From: Azospirillum brasilense
Lineage (GTDB): Bacteria > Pseudomonadota > Alphaproteobacteria > Azospirillales > Azospirillaceae
DNA length: 64,000 bases
Assembly: GCF_007827795.1 (NCBI RefSeq)
Contig: NZ_VITI01000002.1
Location: 186,001-250,000 of the forward strand
Reading direction: 5' to 3'
A program made the translations under genes and the position numbers. The notes beneath the pieces were generated by a model, which saw nothing but the letters and a program-made list of their open reading frames with translations, made no database searches and was not told where the DNA came from. Of the stretch, positions 62,392 to 64,000 are shown in pieces (position 1 is the first letter of the stretch; each line of letters opens with the position of its first letter).

Positions 62392-63572
62392 GACGCGCCT
62401 CCGGTGAGCGGAGCCTTGCCGTTGGCACCCTCCTTGCCGCCGTTCTTGGCGGCGGCGACCTTGGCGCCGGGATACAGGCGGGACTGGCCGTCCACCACCA
62501 CACGCTCACCGGCCTGCACCCCGTCGGCGATGACCGCCAAGCCCTCCTGGCTGCGCGCCACGGTGACGTTTCGGATCTCCACCGTGTCGTCCGGCTTGAC
62601 CACATAGACGAAGCGGCCCTGCTGGCCGGTCTGCACCGCTTCCTGCGGGAGGGTCAGTGCCTGCGGCTCGACCCGCAGGGTCAGGACCACATCGACGAAC
62701 TGGCCGGGCCACAGCCGGGTGTCGGCGTTGACGAACTGTCCCTTCACCAGGATCGTGCCGGTCTGCTGATCCACTTGGCTGTCCACGAAGTTCAGGACGC
62801 CTTCGGCGGGCGGGACGGCGGCGCCGGGAATGCCGGCGGTGACCGCCAGCGTGCTCGTCTCCATCGCCGCGCGGATGGTCGGCAGGTGGCGTTCCGGCAC
62901 GTTGAAGGCGACGGTGATCGGGCGGAGCTGGGTCAGCGTCACCAGCGGCGTGGCGTCCGCTCCGCGCACCATGGTGCCGGGCTTGGCGTTCACCGCGCCG
63001 GTGCGCCCGTCCATCGGGGCCGCGATGCGGGTGAAGCTGAGCGAGACCTTGGCCGCCTCGATGGCCGCCTGCCCGGCCTTAACCGTGGCCTCCAGCGCGT
63101 CGGCGGCGGCCACGGCGGCGTCGTATTGCTGGCGGGCGACGGTGTTGGAACGGACGAGCTGTTCGTAACGCTTCACGTCGCCACGCGCCTTGTCGAGATT
63201 GGCGCGGTCGCGTTCCAGATTGGCCTGGGCCTGACGGAGCTGCGCCTCCAGCGCGCGGGAGTCGAGTGTGAACAGCAGGTCCCCCGCCTTCACCTCCTGC
63301 CCCTCGGTGAAATGGACCGTCTCGACCACCGAATCGACGCGCGCCTTGATCGCGATGGCGGCCACCGGCTGGACCGAGCCGATGGTGCCCAGCCGCTCCG
63401 GCACCGCGCGCGTCTCGACCGTCTGGATGACCACCGGAAGGGCGCGCGGTCCCGCCGGGGCGGCGGCCTTCGCCGTCTGCGCGTCGGCCCCGCCCGCCCG
63501 GTGCGTGTACCAGTAGCCACCGCCAATCAGCGCGGCCAGCAGGAGCGCAAACAGCGCTATGCGTTTCGTCAC
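62388..63572 (-). CDS. RND efflux periplasmic adaptor (MdtA-like)
   Basis: A 394-residue membrane-fusion protein with an N-terminal anchor (RIALFALLLAALIGGGYWYT), lipoyl motifs (FTEGQEVKAGDLLFTLD and RIAAPMDGRTGAVNAKPGTM), a helical hairpin between (about 100-170) and a C-terminal membrane-proximal domain. The GTG at 63572 (MTKRIALF) has GGGAG at a fair distance; the frame is open to 63632. It is divergent from a LysR gene, with a 9-bp dyad between them. Confidence 0.93.
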   Translation of the reverse strand: MTKRIALFALLLAALIGGGYWYTHRAGGADAQTAKAAAPAGPRALPVVIQTVETRAVPERLGTIGSVQPVAAIAIKARVDSVVETVHFTEGQEVKAGDLLFTLDSRALEAQLRQAQANLERDRANLDKARGDVKRYEQLVRSNTVARQQYDAAVAAADALEATVKAGQAAIEAAKVSLSFTRIAAPMDGRTGAVNAKPGTMVRGADATPLVTLTQLRPITVAFNVPERHLPTIRAAMETSTLAVTAGIPGAAVPPAEGVLNFVDSQVDQQTGTILVKGQFVNADTRLWPGQFVDVVLTLRVEPQALTLPQEAVQTGQQGRFVYVVKPDDTVEIRNVTVARSQEGLAVIADGVQAGERVVVDGQSRLYPGAKVAAAKNGGKEGANGKAPLTGGAS

Positions 63573-63619
63573 ATCGAACTCCCGGTGGGGCTGCCCGGTC
63601 CGGCCGGAGCGCACCATTT

Positions 63620-63649
63620 TGCGATAATGCAATGCGGCCCATTATCGCA
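63620..63649. promoter_or_regulatory. 9-bp inverted repeat between divergent mdtA-like and lysR genes
   Basis: TGCGATAAT (63620-63628) and ATTATCGCA (63641-63649) are exact reverse complements around a 12-base spacer. It lies 48 bases before the adaptor start and 87 before the lysR start. It is a likely operator for the LysR protein. A direct repeat GTAACAGACTGTAAC follows nearby (about 63690). Confidence 0.5.
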
Positions 63650-63735
63650 GGAGAGGCTTTGCAGGTTAATGTCCATCCTACAGCCATTTGGTAACAGACT
63701 GTAACAACGGCTATGGGATGCGGGGCGATTCGGCG

Positions 63736-64000
63736 ATGCTGGACCTGAAGAACTTGGAAGCCTTCGTGTGGATCGCCCGTTTGGGCGGCTTCCGCGCGGC
63801 GGCGGGTCGGCTGAACACCACCCAGCCGGCCATCTCCGCCCGCATCGCCCAGTTGGAAAAGGAGCTGGGCGTCCAGCTGTTCAACCGCGGCACGCGGCGG
63901 GTCACGCTGACGTTGAAGGGCATGGAACTGCTCGACCATGCCGAGCGGATGCTGACGCTTCAGGCCGAGCTGGTGCACGCGGTCGCCGAGTCGACGACCC
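63736..64000 (+). CDS. LysR-family regulator, N-terminal part
   Basis: The gene runs off the window end; 88 residues are visible. They contain the LysR winged helix-turn-helix: LEAFVWIARLGGFRAAAGRL, then NTTQPAISARIAQLEKELG and LFNRGTRRVTLT. The ATG at 63736 begins MLDLKNLEAF as usual. It is divergent from the MdtA-like adaptor gene and may regulate that efflux pair. Confidence 0.92.
   Translation, partial: MLDLKNLEAFVWIARLGGFRAAAGRLNTTQPAISARIAQLEKELGVQLFNRGTRRVTLTLKGMELLDHAERMLTLQAELVHAVAESTT

Noticed and set aside
59290..62607. 1105-residue open frame antisense to the RND pump
   Set aside because: Its His/Arg/Gln/Asp-rich composition with no motifs marks it as the antisense shadow of the pump gene, which has full family features.
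1..64000. CRISPR arrays, rRNA and tRNA genes, insertion sequences
   Set aside because: No regularly spaced repeats, no T-arm/anticodon-arm patterns and no transposase frames were found by eye. A tRNA scan and IS search would be decisive.

Overview
The window is about 64 kb of high-GC alphaproteobacterial chromosome. The order dusB(nifR3)-ntrB-ntrC-ntrY-ntrX-trkA-(D-aminotransferase)-hfq-hflX is the arrangement I know from Azospirillum brasilense and close relatives (Rhodospirillales), so an Azospirillum-type organism is the best inference. It was not tested by database search. Coding density is high. No rRNA, tRNA, CRISPR array, insertion sequence or integrase was recognised.

Layout. (1) 1-4758: the end of a dihydrolipoamide dehydrogenase gene, lipoyl synthase, a RatA/COQ10-type protein, a CinA amidohydrolase, the fused isoprenoid enzyme IspDF and a cytochrome-assembly-type membrane protein. 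(2) 4883-17926: the nitrogen-regulation block dusB-ntrB-ntrC and ntrY-ntrX, then an AT-rich island with one small orphan gene, then trkA, a D-aminotransferase, a HAD hydrolase, hfq and hflX. (3) 18099-21704: small, mostly unrecognised exported or soluble proteins around an inositol-monophosphatase-family gene and mazG. (4) 21712-28901, minus strand: six genes resembling hydrogenase-4 (B-C-E-F-G-I), whose large subunit lacks the cysteines that bind NiFe. A candidate structured leader or sRNA with its own terminator lies just upstream. (5) 29298-33560: tex, a PAS-GGDEF diguanylate cyclase and a LysE exporter. (6) 33650-37137, minus strand: a phage-derived recombination module (Rad52-like annealing protein, YqaJ exonuclease, two small genes) with a repressor-like gene, but no other phage genes. 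(7) 37359-52234: accessory metabolism, transport and signalling (YbjQ, exported MetX-like hydrolase, response regulator, YejA-like and DctP-like binding proteins, glutathione transferase, GH13 glucosidase, topoisomerase IB, Rsm22-like protein, chemoreceptor, lytic transglycosylase). (8) 52549-64000: a tetR-adaptor-RND pump operon, a TauE/SafE permease divergent from a LysR gene, and a second adaptor-RND pair divergent from another LysR gene cut by the window end.

How the genes work together. NtrB/NtrC and NtrY/NtrX are two histidine-kinase/response-regulator pairs, probably transcribed separately because a perfect 11-bp hairpin follows ntrC. The NtrX AAA+ domain lacks GAFTGA, so it is unlikely to activate sigma-54 in the way NtrC does. 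The hydrogenase-like complex keeps its ion-pump membrane modules and one [4Fe-4S] site but has no hydrogen-activating centre and no ferredoxin-like subunits nearby. It is therefore more likely an energy-converting, hydrogenase-related redox pump than a hydrogenase. Several transcription-factor genes sit beside clean palindromes that are candidate operators.
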